Source: Cyclospora cayetanensis (taxonomy: Eukaryota > Apicomplexa > Conoidasida > Eucoccidiorida > Eimeriidae). Taken from it: a stretch of 57,858 nucleotides of DNA. Shown one piece after another: positions 11,744-21,058 of the stretch. Location of the stretch: NCBI RefSeq assembly GCF_002999335.1, contig NW_020312169.1:1-57858 (forward strand), in the 5' to 3' direction. Below the pieces are notes generated by a model. It saw only the letters and a program-made list of their open reading frames with translations. It was not told the DNA's origin and searched no databases. Positions within the stretch are counted from its first letter, which is position 1, and each line of letters begins with the position of its first letter. A program made the translations under genes and the position numbers.

Positions 11744-12216
11744 TCAGCGCTCTGTTGAAGAGGGGGCAGCAGGTTGAATGTGGTGTATGTACACCTCATT
11801 CTCGTGGGACAGAATCCCTGGGTCTCTATATCGAGAAATGGGGGGGCCCCTTAGAAAACCGCTTGACCCTGCACCACAGCAAACATTGGAAGGCGTGCTG
11901 TTGCTCCTCCGAATACTTGTTATTGGCATTCACTGTACAGACTGCCAGAGAGGCTTCGCTTCCTTACCGCAGCAAGGCAGCGAAATGGCAACGAAATGTT
12001 TGGCCGTTCCTCCGTAGACTTGCAAGAGCTTATCGAAAAACTCCTGCAGCGGCGCATGCGAGTGAACGCCAAGCAGCACAATTGTATCTGGTCCCTCGAG
12101 CCGGCCATCGTGCGGCTGCATGACGGTGCTTAGGTCTTGAAAGCAAAAGGCTTCAGCAGTCCCGCGGAAACAAAACACACGGTTTTCGAGGCTGCCCACG
12201 AAGCGGCATTTTGTCA
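11744..12216 (-). CDS. 3' exons of a probable class I SAM-methyltransferase-like protein
   Basis: Two minus-strand exons join in phase: 12216-11968 (acceptor CATACAG, donor CTGCG|GTAAGG) and 11868-11744 (acceptor GGTGCAG), ending in TGA. The protein contains RGTAEAF, then DTIVLLGVHSHAPLQEFF, HFVAISLPCCG, RDPGILSHENEVYIHH and a short tail. A strand-helix element with a GxHxxxPL turn, followed by a strand ending in PCC, recalls the second half of Rossmann methyltransferases of the TRM13/METTL25 kind. That resemblance is by eye only. The SAM-binding glycine motif should lie in upstream exons that I could not place; a strong donor (GAC|GTAAGT) near 12400 may end one of them. The gene is convergent with the E2 gene, only 80 bp apart. 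Confidence 0.5.
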
Positions 12217-13110
12217 CTGTATGTGCTGAAGCAGCAGCACTAGCGTGCGCAGAAGGTGTATGCTGAATCGTCGGATCGCAGTGTTGCGGCTGCATTCGGG
12301 GGTCTATTGACACACATCGCCATGAAGCTGGAGTCTGAAGACACACAGCAGCAGACGTCCTCTGCGAAGAAAGACCACACGGACACGCACAGGCCCACTT
12401 ACGTCCACACAAAAACGCTGCATGCGTACATGCACAAGCATAGATCGCGGTGCCGGATTATCGTAGTCTGTTTCTTCTGACGGACGGAGTTAGTGCTACT
12501 GGTGATGGGCAGGTATCCCGCACAAAGTTGGGCGGACACATCCCTGGGGCATAATTATTTATGGTTCGATGGCAGAAACAGCTCTTCATTCATCCTCTAT
12601 ACAGCAGTCCAGTGGTTTTTACCGGGTGTTGGCCGTCTCCCGGGACGAACACTAAAGCTGAGAGACTCTCTAGAGGCAATCGCAGACATTTTTTGAATGC
12701 AAACTGCCTACGACGCCGATCCACACACACAAACACACATACACCCGTACGGACACAAATATGCTCACGAAAAAGTGCACATAGACAGCTGACAAGTGGT
12801 CACAAGAATGTTGCCCTTGATGCCATAACCGATCTTGTGCTTGCGTGTCCGTAGAGCTCTCAACAATGAAGTTCGACAGCACTACATGGGCTATCATCTG
12901 TCAGCACAGCAAAAGAAATGAGCATGTGTGGGTTAGGGCATTTAGGCTGGTGCGGCGCGTGTCTATCAGCATATGCCTCGGCTGCCGTACAGTTACGGCC
13001 TTGACTAGGCCTAAGGAGTGCAGCCATACCAGGCACTGCCTAAGAGCTAAGTGAAGCCGCCAATATAGAGCCCTCTCTGTCGGCACGTAAGAATACAGCA
13101 CTCAAGCTCA
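12217..13110. other. Unresolved region, probable 5' exons or introns of the methyltransferase-like gene
   Basis: The 5' part of the minus-strand gene ending at 11744 should be here, but no exon could be placed with confidence. A CA-rich microsatellite lies at 12721-12765. The right end must contain the 3' UTR of the RRM gene. Confidence 0.35.
12721..12765. repeat. Imperfect CA-rich microsatellite
   Basis: Runs of ACACAC broken by AAACAC and ATACAC units are visible, followed by a few related units. It lies in non-coding sequence and causes a spurious minus-strand valine/cysteine frame. Confidence 0.75.
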
Positions 13111-14877
13111 TCACAGTCCTCTCATCACGCATCGCGTCTGGGGCGAAACCTTCAGTGGGCGAACACAGGGCAGAGCTGAACAGTCAGTTTCCAGAGGTTT
13201 ACCGCCTACGGAGGCCGTCTGTAGGCAGCACACTATCAGCGCGAAACTTACAAAGCTGCAGCGACTCCCATGGACTCGCTGAGTTCCTTTGCAGCAATAA
13301 AGCCGCCCCCCCGGCTCGCCTGAACGCGTTGAAGGCGAATAGCAAAACACAACAGTCGCCCGAGCAAGAGGTGATTTAGGAGCAACCTGCTTAACTGCAA
13401 CAGCAGGTAGTGTTCGGAGTGAGGCAGACACTAGGCCAATTGAAAATATACCCCCGCCTCCCAGTGGAACTACTATTGATGGAGCTGCATGCAGTAGGCT
13501 CGAGGAAACAGAGCTGTAGAGGAGGCTATTAGTTCCACAGTGTTGATGGCGTACAATGCGCATCAAGGGGAGATTTTTTTGTTGGCCATGGAGTAATGAC
13601 AAAAACTGGGAGATGTGGCGAAAGAACAGCGGAAAGTCAACGGCTGCTGCTTGGGTTGCTGCTGGGGAGGATGGGTGCCTAGTAGGCGATGCAAAGGCTG
13701 CCGGCGATGCTGGCTGTGCTGCAACTGGGGCGGCTGCTGGAGGCGGAGTTGTGCATGTGCTCTTTAACGGAACGATAAATGCAGCAGCAGCAGCCTCAGC
13801 TGCTTCTGTCTCCTTGAAGTGTTTGGCCACGCTGCAGCACGTACACCTGCACGCTTTGCTGCTGGCAATGCGGTCGCCGTCTAAAAGGTGCTTTGGGAGA
13901 GAGGGCGATATCTTGGCGAGAGTAACGGATAGCCTTTTTTCCTCTCTACAGCCACTGGCAGCTCCGTCCAGGTAATGAATGGCGGTCGCTGCGGCTGCGG
14001 CTGCACAGGGGTATCCAGGAGTGGCATCAAATACACTCGAGGGCAGACTGGAGTAAGTAGCAAAGCAATAGCCGTGCTTGCGTTGAAAAGAAGTGACGTG
14101 GCCAAAGCAGCTGAAGAGACGCGCCAGAGCGGCGCTGTTGCTGGTGCGGCTGATGCCACGCACTGCAGCATATGAATAACAGCAGGAATGTCTAAGGATT
14201 GAAGCGGCAGAGTGAATGAAGGACAGAGCCAAGACACACAAGCCGCTAGACTCTCGAGAGCAAAGTGAAAGGGCGTGCCTTGCACAGGACCGATATTAGC
14301 GCAAGTCTCTCTGCCTACCGTAGACACTATACTCCTCTCGATCCTGGCTGCGGGGCAGCTGAGATTCCCTAGTGCCAGCACGCTCTCTACCGTTGTCAAC
14401 GAGTGCTCCTTGTGCATCGGATTTCTCTCCAGGCTGGGTGTTATCTTCCTCCACAATAGGTTCTTCCCCCTCCACAGTACGTTCTTGACGAACTAGGCGC
14501 TCTAGGTGCTCCAGAATCACGGGCAGGAGCATGTGGTATTCCAGCGCACCCGCGGGGGGGATTCTCTCCTTTTGATGGTCAGCAGCATTATAGACTGCCG
14601 CAATTAGTGCATTGGCGGTAACAAACTCAGGAGTTGGTGGTGGCTGATCTTTTGAGGACTCGAAGATGGCTGGCGTAGATCCTGAAGCTGAGGGTGCTAA
14701 GTTAATGGTTTCTGCTATTGCTGATGCTGCGGTAGCCAAACGTGCGGCAGCAGAGGCGACGTTAGCAGCAACAGCAGCCGCCATTGAAGCGGCTGCGGAC
14801 AGGTGTGGTTCTGCGGTGGCCTTTTTAATACCCGCGCACTCGAGCCCGTTGAACACAGTAAGAAGACTCATTTTCAT
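13111..14877 (-). CDS. RNA-recognition-motif (RRM) protein
   Basis: Two exons join in phase: 14877-14319 and 14162-13111, giving about 536 residues. The join is independently supported, because it rebuilds the first RRM strand (RNP2): YSVY from exon 1 and VRGIS from exon 2. Then come ALARLFSCFGHVTSF, the RNP1 motif KHGYCFATY, helix 2 (ATAIHYLDG) and the last strand RLSVTLAK, so the domain spans roughly residues 184-270. About sixteen extra residues with six alanines sit between RNP1 and helix 2. The first 100 residues are alanine-rich. No further domain is recognisable after the RRM, and the C-terminal part (after about residue 300) may contain introns I missed, so the stop is less certain than the start. 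RRM proteins bind single-stranded RNA; the target is unknown. Confidence 0.78.
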
Positions 14878-15380
14878 AGTGATGCACTGGAGGATATTCC
14901 TAAGAGAGACAGAGTTTAAGGATCCTCCCAGTGGCTAAGCGTGCGGAAATCCTTGAAGGGGGCCTCGGCTGCGGTCGGCATGTTCGCACATTACCAGTAC
15001 GAGGAGGAATACAAGTAATGGAATGTGAAGCGAAAGAAACCTTTTGAATATCTGCAGGCGTTCAAGTAGCCTCTAACTTTAGGGTGCTCTCCACAGTAGG
15101 GGCCGCATCGACGCACAAAGGGGGGCCCCCGCGCCCGGAGGGGGCCCCCCTTAAGAATGTGCCTCCCATGACTCGGAGTGTATTTTGGGAAGCAACCTGG
15201 AGTAGAGTGTTGATGGCGCTCATTGAAATCTAGGTGAAGGGCCAACCCGATATCCCTATGAATGTGTGCTCTCCTATATCCTGCTGAATCCAGGCATCGC
15301 CGTCCTCTTGCCTGCAATTGAATCTGCATGCTTTGCCTTCGGCTGCCTGTTTTGATGGACAGTACTGTGTGACAGGTGGT
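14878..15380. promoter_or_regulatory. Divergent promoter region, RRM gene and SBP2-like gene
   Basis: About 500 bp separate the proposed ATGs of the minus-strand RRM gene and the plus-strand SBP2-like gene, so both promoters probably lie here. Its centre holds two copies of the self-complementary decamer GGGGGCCCCC. Either gene may have an extra 5' exon here, since the frame stays open a little upstream of both ATGs. Confidence 0.45.
15121..15150. repeat. Paired GGGGGCCCCC palindromes
   Basis: The decamer GGGGGCCCCC occurs at 15121-15130 and again at 15140-15149, separated by nine bases, in a 30-bp block with one A. Each copy is its own reverse complement. Its position between two divergent genes suggests a protein-binding or structural element; no known factor is assigned. 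Confidence 0.7.
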
Positions 15381-18372
15381 ATGAATTTATTTTCATATCT
15401 TCTCAAGTCACAGATTCAGAAACAGCCAGAACATCGGCAATCGCTACATGAGCCGATGCAGGAAGAGGGTCGCAACATTCCCAACATCCCAGACAGAACC
15501 AGGCAGTTTTGTACACCGCAAGGAGAGGCCCCTGTGTATCCTCTTCTAAGTGGGCAGGATGCAGACCCTCTGCAGCTGCTGGCGAGTCATCGGCAAAAGA
15601 CGAGCTATCACGGGGGCCAGTTGAAGCGAAGGGGAGGCAGTGCTTGCCACTCACATTGTTCGACTCCCAACCATCGCGAAGGCTCCGAAGTGCTGCGGGA
15701 ACAGCCGCTGCGGCTGCACCCGCAAGCCCTACAACAACCGCAGCAGTTAGCATCACCGCAGCACCCACAGCAGCACGAGTTGCAAATAGCTTTTTTTGGA
15801 GATGAAGACTTCCCCGCCCTCTCCGCTTCAACGCACGCGAAGGGCTATCGTGTTTCCTGCTTAGCCACTAGTGACAGCAGCGGCTGCCTCACTGCAGCAG
15901 CAGCCTGCCCGATCGGCAGTGGCAACAAGAGACATCAAAGCAGCACCAAGGGCAGGCGATGGCCTCATGGGGGACCAACTGCATCCATTCCTTTAGAGCT
16001 CTGCGTGAAGAAGCAGCAGCCGCAAGAAGCGCAGCAGAAGAAAGGGCCAGAACAGCAGAAGCGCCTCCAGGAAAACAAGCAGCGTCCAAGGCATGGAGCA
16101 GCGCGTGATATCCCTTCAGTGTCGGCAGCAGCTGCTGCTGCTGCCGGACTGCCTCTGGAATCCCTTCGATACAGAGGCAAACCTTTGGCGAAAAAGGGCA
16201 GGCTCAAAGGCATGCGCAAGCTACTGCAGCACGAAAGGGCGCACAAGCAACTTCTGACACGCCAGCTCGTAGACGTCTCCCAGGACGGTGAATCGGAGCT
16301 GCAGCGTGAGGCACAGCATGAGCAGCAGCCACAGCAACAACAAGACCGTGTAGTGCTGCAGCCGGAGGATGAAGTGATGGCACCGGGAAATGCAACACTG
16401 GCGATGTCGCAGTCCGGAGCAGAAATAAAGACTGCTGCTGCTGCTACTGTTCCTGGTACTGGCGGAGCAGAGATCACAGACACGCCACAAAGTAGCGGCG
16501 TGCGACGTTTGCCTGCTAGCCTTGTTGCGTTTGAGCCGGTAGCCACAGCAGATTCCAGAGAAGCACTAGCTGGCGTCAGTGGCTCCGATGACCATTGCGC
16601 GAACAGCGTAGAAGAGGAAGAAACGCTTTCTGGGGTGGCCATCTTTCAGGCGAATCACCCGCAGTTGCATAAAGAACTCTCAGAGGTAAGCAGCAAGAGC
16701 AGTAGCAGCGCGCTGCATATGCATCAGCCAGGGTAGTTTTGACGCCTGAAGCAGAGGTAGAGAGAATAGGCCTGACATCGTAGCCTCATGCCGCTGCTGC
16801 TACGGCCTCTCTCGACACGCGTAGCGCTTCGTCTTCACGTGCTGTACTGGAGACTCTGTGGGCGTTCACTGCGGATATTGGTGCGGCGTCCACTGCCACT
16901 GACGCCGCAGCGCGTGGATCTACTGCTGCTGCCTGCCTTGAATGTGGTGCTGAGATTTTTCCTCAGCTGATGTGTCCTGAAATAGATGCAGCTGCTGTGA
17001 AGCTTCTCAGCATACTTCGAGGCTTTCAGGTATGCATCCTGCTGCTACCACAGAAAGCTCTCGAAGCGCTCATTTTTGTTGCGAATTCTCCCTGCCGTCG
17101 CGCGTAGCTCTGCGTGCGGTCCTACGCATCTTTTTGCTGCTACTAGCGTTGCACATTTGCTGCTGCTATAGCTGCCCTGGCTGCTCTTTTAAGGTTCGCC
17201 TGCAACAGCGCGCTCCCGTACGGGCTGCTGCGCGGCGACGCTTTATTTGCGGCCTCAAAGAGACTCGCAAAGTGCTACAGCACTATGCGGAGCGTCTCCG
17301 CCAGTCGAAGGAGCAGCGGCAAATCGCCAGCCTTTTGGCAAAGCAGGCAGCGGCAGCAGCACTGGAGCAACAGCTCCGATGGAAGCAGCACGTGGAGGAG
17401 TCACTGGGTTGCCAGGCAGCTAAATGCAAGGCTCCCGAGCAGCACAACCAGGCGGAGCCGCAGGCAGTTGACTTTAGTCTAAGGAGCAGTAGCAGCAGCG
17501 ACAGCGAAGGAAACCAGCTGGAGCTGGTGGAGTCCACCCGCAGAAAGCCTCTTCTTGTGCTTTTGGCCGCCAATGTGGAACGAACTATTACACCTGGTGC
17601 GCTGGTGCTGACTGCTGCCTGGGCAGAATGCCTCTATTAAATCCCTCGCTGAACTGCTTTTTCCCGCAGCTGCGTAGTTTGGGATCTCAGATTTGTCATT
17701 CCGGTTGCTGACACTCCCGCCGACTGCCGCTTTTCTGCACGGTGAATCTCCTACGGCCGCCATTGTTGCTTCCGGTGCAGTGGCTGCTAGAGCAAAAGAA
17801 GCAGCACAAGCTTCTGTGATGGCTTTGACGGCTTTCAGGAGGAATCACTGATCAGGTGGACGCCATTTTTTCCGCAGCAACAGCAGCGCGGGTGCCTGTC
17901 GGAGTTGTCTCTTCTCGCGGAGTCTTGAAGAAGTAGGACGCCGGCTTTGCTATTGCCTCCACCATGGCCTTCCTTCTTGCGGCTGTCGACCCTTTGCCGG
18001 CTTACTGCTGCTATAGGTCTCTGGGAGTTGTCTGCTGCTGTGGTTGCGGCTCCTTATGTGTGCCGCTGTTGCTACAGGGGAGTGCAGCTGGCTACTCGAC
18101 AGAGCTGCGTGTGCATTCTCGATGCACAAGGCGCAGAGGCACTGCTACACACTCTGTTAAACCTAATCGTCCAGAAGCAGCGGAAAGTAGAGCAGGACGC
18201 CACCCACAAGGTTCAACAGACTCAGCAACGTAGCAGCCATCAAAAGAAGCAATTGGAGAAGGAGCAGCACGACGAGTTGAGCAGCATTTCAGCTGCAGAC
18301 CACATTGGTTCGGAACAATGGCAGCAATACTCAGAATCAGCGAACGTAGGCCAGCAACAACAGCAGCAGTAA
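15381..18372 (+). CDS. SECIS-binding-protein-2-like L7Ae/L30e RNA-binding protein
   Basis: Five exons join in phase: 15381-16685, 16784-17029, 17194-17596, 17839-17932 and 18078-18372, giving about 780 residues. The N-terminal half is Q/A/S-rich and includes KGRLKGMRKLLQHERAHKQ, similar to a basic helix upstream of the RNA-binding domain in SBP2. The L7Ae-type domain is split over three exons: RRRFICGLKETRKVL, then KPLLVLLAANVERTITPGG, then VDAIFSAATAARVPVGVVSS, RGVLKKGVQLA, and SCVCILDAQGAEALLHTLL. These match the order of SBP2 elements (GLREVLKHL, VIISPN, FVFALNRKALGRSL, VSVVGIFSYDGA). About 90 low-complexity residues separate the first two. Known role of SBP2: binding SECIS elements for selenocysteine insertion. 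A general L7Ae RNA-binding role is the alternative. The ATG at 15381 is the first in frame; an extra 5' exon is possible. Confidence 0.66.
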
Positions 18373-18934
18373 CAACAGCTGGCCTTCCGCCTGCGCAGTG
18401 ACAGGGGAGCCAGTCGCTCCCCGGCTCTAGTAGAATTGTTTTGCCGTCCAAGCTTTCTGCGATTCTCTCTCGGCACCACAGGCTTGTTAAGAAAACTCCA
18501 CTGCGGTGTACCGTGACGCTGCGAGCTTGCCACCGTGTTTTTTCGTGGGTGCTCCTGCACTGGTGCATCCAACAACAGGCTTACTGCTATACGATTGTGG
18601 AGGGCACCGCTGCGTTGCGACGTGCTTAACCTGATGGGTGTTCTGCTGTTGTTTTTGTGCCGCACTTCGCGATTTTTCGGCTTGCTATGTTCCAGCCATC
18701 TTGTGGCTTGCAAGAGGAGGTGCTCTTTTCTAAGCTGTATATATTTGCTAACGTACATATGCATGTAGGGACACTTACGCCGGAGCAAGGAGCAGGTATC
18801 CTCAGTGGTGGCACTCCTGCCCGCCGGCTTGGTTACCGTTGTGCTATAAAAAGTGTCTGCCTAAAACTAGGGAACTTAAGGACAAATAGTTACACCCTTG
18901 CAACTGCATCCCCGTGCTGTGCTGCTTCGACATC
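18373..18934. other. Convergent intergenic region
   Basis: This separates the stop of the plus-strand SBP2-like gene from the stop of the minus-strand 707-residue gene and should hold both 3' UTRs. No domain or structured element was recognised. Confidence 0.5.
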
Positions 18935-21058
18935 CTACAATGCCTGCGGCCGTGTGGGGGGCAGCATCAGTTGGTCTACGGCTGTCAATAGCCAATTGAG
19001 GAAATTGCGCAGCAAGTGCATGCCTTTAAGCGCCGGCAGGTGCTGCTTCTGCTGCTCGCACTGCTGAGGTGAAGGCAGCCGAAATTTGTGTCTTAATTGC
19101 TGCTGCAGCAACAGCACCGGCGGCGAAATCAGATTAGAGTCAGCGGCTGCAGCGGGTGCATCAAATGCCTCTGCTGCCCACGCGTCAAGGAATAGCTGCC
19201 GTAGCGAAAGCACAACAACGCGCTCGAACTGCCGCAGCAATAGGCCGCTGAAGCTGCAGCAACGGTTGCACAGAGAGTTGCTGCTGCAGGTGGTAGAGTT
19301 GGTGGCGTCGCTGCTAGGGGGGCCAGAGGCAACATAAGCAAGAGACAGCGCAAGATCATGTGTGTGGTCGCACTCGGGTGCCAGGCCCCCTTTCCGATAC
19401 ACAGGAACATTCCGTATGAGGAGGTCGACGCGATCACCGGCAATTTGAAGTGCCTCAACGGAGAGGCACTGACTCGCGCATTGAATCCCGCACCAGCTGC
19501 TGCTGTTTTCTCTGCTGGCGCGGTGCCGACAGGCAAGTGCAACGCCTCCTTCCTGCAGCAGCAGCTGCGAGATGAGAACATGCGCAGCTGCCAGATCTGC
19601 CAGCACCCACTGCGCTGCCTCTAGGTGCTGATAGACTTCTGCCGCTGCGTCAATTACAGCGCTCTCGCCGCTGCTGCTGGCGCCATCTGCTCGCAGAAGG
19701 GGCCGCAACTCAGGAAGCGGGGGCAAACAGGTGGATCCATGCGGTGAAAGCGAAGGCGAAGCTCCCGCATCGGCAGCTGCAGCCTGAGCCTCCCGCCTTG
19801 CCAAAGTAGGTGCTCCGCACCCAGCTGCAGCATGACTTCCCTTGAGGGCGCAGCAGCAGCAACAGCCATTCTGCTGTTGCACGCTGCGCACCTCTGTATC
19901 CGGCAACGGCAGAAGCAGCGAGACACTGCAATGTAAAAGAGACTTGGACTCAACGAGAGGACCTATCGGTGAAGGAAACTCAAGTTGCAAGTGCAGCTGC
20001 TCTGCCTGGTCTTTATGGTTCCGGAGCTTCTCATCCAGAGGCTCTGTAGCGGACAGCAGCGCAAAATGCTCCTGAAAGGGAGGCGGGGGGGGAAGCGGCA
20101 AGCGTGATCTTAGGTCGGCGTTGCCACCCCAGCAGGTGGATGCGACATGAATCAGGTGTATGTACACCTCGGCCCGGTACGGGTAGTTGCCGTCGCCCAA
20201 CTCGAACTCTAAAGGCTGGTATTGCTTCTTAACTGTCTCCCACTGCTGCTGCTGCAACAATTGGAGGAGCAGCAGCCACTGCTCAGACGCACATGCTCCC
20301 TGGCGGCCCGTAAAGCTGCCTCTGCAATCAGCAATCGCGACGTGGAGCTTGGCGGCTCGCTCGTAGCGCTGCTGCAGTCCTATGAGAAGCTGTTGCTGCT
20401 GCTCCTGCTCCTGCCGCTCCTGCTGATCCGGTTGCTGAGGTTGATCTACAGCAGGCAGCAGCGTGAGAAAGCGCTCTCCTGGTGCTGCATTTATAGAACC
20501 TAGGAGCATATCGATTGCCATCCCACCTGCAGCGAGACGCTGCGCTGCTCTGTCTCTCTTTTGAATGGCTTCGGCCCATACCGCCTCGTTCCGCAGCAAA
20601 AGGCTTTGCTCCTGCTGTTGCTGTTGCTGCTGCTCGTCAACCGACATAAGGAATGCACCGCTCTTCTGCAGCAAGTCAAGCGGGGGGGCGACGAGGTCTT
20701 CAGCTGCGGATTGCGCCAGCCATTCTCGCAAATTGTTCCTCTCCTCGTTACTGCCAGATTCGGAAGCCGCTCCTGTTGTTGCCTTCACCACTGCCGCGGA
20801 AGTACTTTTTGTAGTAACCCCTGAGGCAGCCGGTGCAGCGACACAACCTGTCCCGACAGAGCCAGCCGTACCTTCAGAAACTTCGCGAGCAGCTGGGCTG
20901 TGCTTCAGTTGCTGTAAATGCTGCTGCTGCTCCGGGAGGGGCCTCATAGGAGGGGCCTCCCAGGAAGGCTGCGGGGGGTGTTGCTCAGTGAGAAACCGCA
21001 GCAAGCGGCCATCTCCCACAGTTGTTGGCTCAATGCGAAAGCGAACCGGCTGTGACAT
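18935..21058 (-). CDS. Unrecognised Q/A-rich protein, faintly Mediator-17-like
   Basis: A single uninterrupted frame of 707 codons starts at an ATG. Low-complexity Q and A tracts alternate with ordered-looking parts: RYERAAKLHVAIADCRG, then LEFELGDGNYPYRAEVYIHL, HLEAAQWVLADLAAAHVLIS, LRQFERVVVLSLRQLFLDAW and a leucine-rich end (LLRNFLNWLLTAVDQL). The segment LEAAQWVLADLAAAHVLISQ resembles the LEAAQNVLLCKEIF part of human MED17, and the overall order (helical N-terminus, central strands, helical C-terminus) does not contradict that. It is a weak, single-motif resemblance. No transmembrane segment or catalytic motif is visible. If it is Med17, it would act in the nucleus in RNA polymerase II transcription. 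Confidence 0.6.
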   Translation of the reverse strand: MSQPVRFRIEPTTVGDGRLLRFLTEQHPPQPSWEAPPMRPLPEQQQHLQQLKHSPAAREVSEGTAGSVGTGCVAAPAASGVTTKSTSAAVVKATTGAASESGSNEERNNLREWLAQSAAEDLVAPPLDLLQKSGAFLMSVDEQQQQQQQEQSLLLRNEAVWAEAIQKRDRAAQRLAAGGMAIDMLLGSINAAPGERFLTLLPAVDQPQQPDQQERQEQEQQQQLLIGLQQRYERAAKLHVAIADCRGSFTGRQGACASEQWLLLLQLLQQQQWETVKKQYQPLEFELGDGNYPYRAEVYIHLIHVASTCWGGNADLRSRLPLPPPPPFQEHFALLSATEPLDEKLRNHKDQAEQLHLQLEFPSPIGPLVESKSLLHCSVSLLLPLPDTEVRSVQQQNGCCCCCALKGSHAAAGCGAPTLARREAQAAAADAGASPSLSPHGSTCLPPLPELRPLLRADGASSSGESAVIDAAAEVYQHLEAAQWVLADLAAAHVLISQLLLQEGGVALACRHRASRENSSSWCGIQCASQCLSVEALQIAGDRVDLLIRNVPVYRKGGLAPECDHTHDLALSLAYVASGPPSSDATNSTTCSSNSLCNRCCSFSGLLLRQFERVVVLSLRQLFLDAWAAEAFDAPAAAADSNLISPPVLLLQQQLRHKFRLPSPQQCEQQKQHLPALKGMHLLRNFLNWLLTAVDQLMLPPTRPQAL

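Noticed and set aside
15965..16642. 225-codon minus-strand frame
   Set aside because: Mirror of exon 1 of the SBP2-like gene; cysteine/serine-rich shadow of CAG repeats.
17597..17700. Reading past the SBP2-like exon 3 donor (SIKSLAELLFPAAA followed by TAG)
   Set aside because: At first it looked like a frameshifted or stop-containing L7Ae segment; the intron 17597-17838 restores the family sequence TPGGITDQVDAIF, so no recoding or damage is needed.
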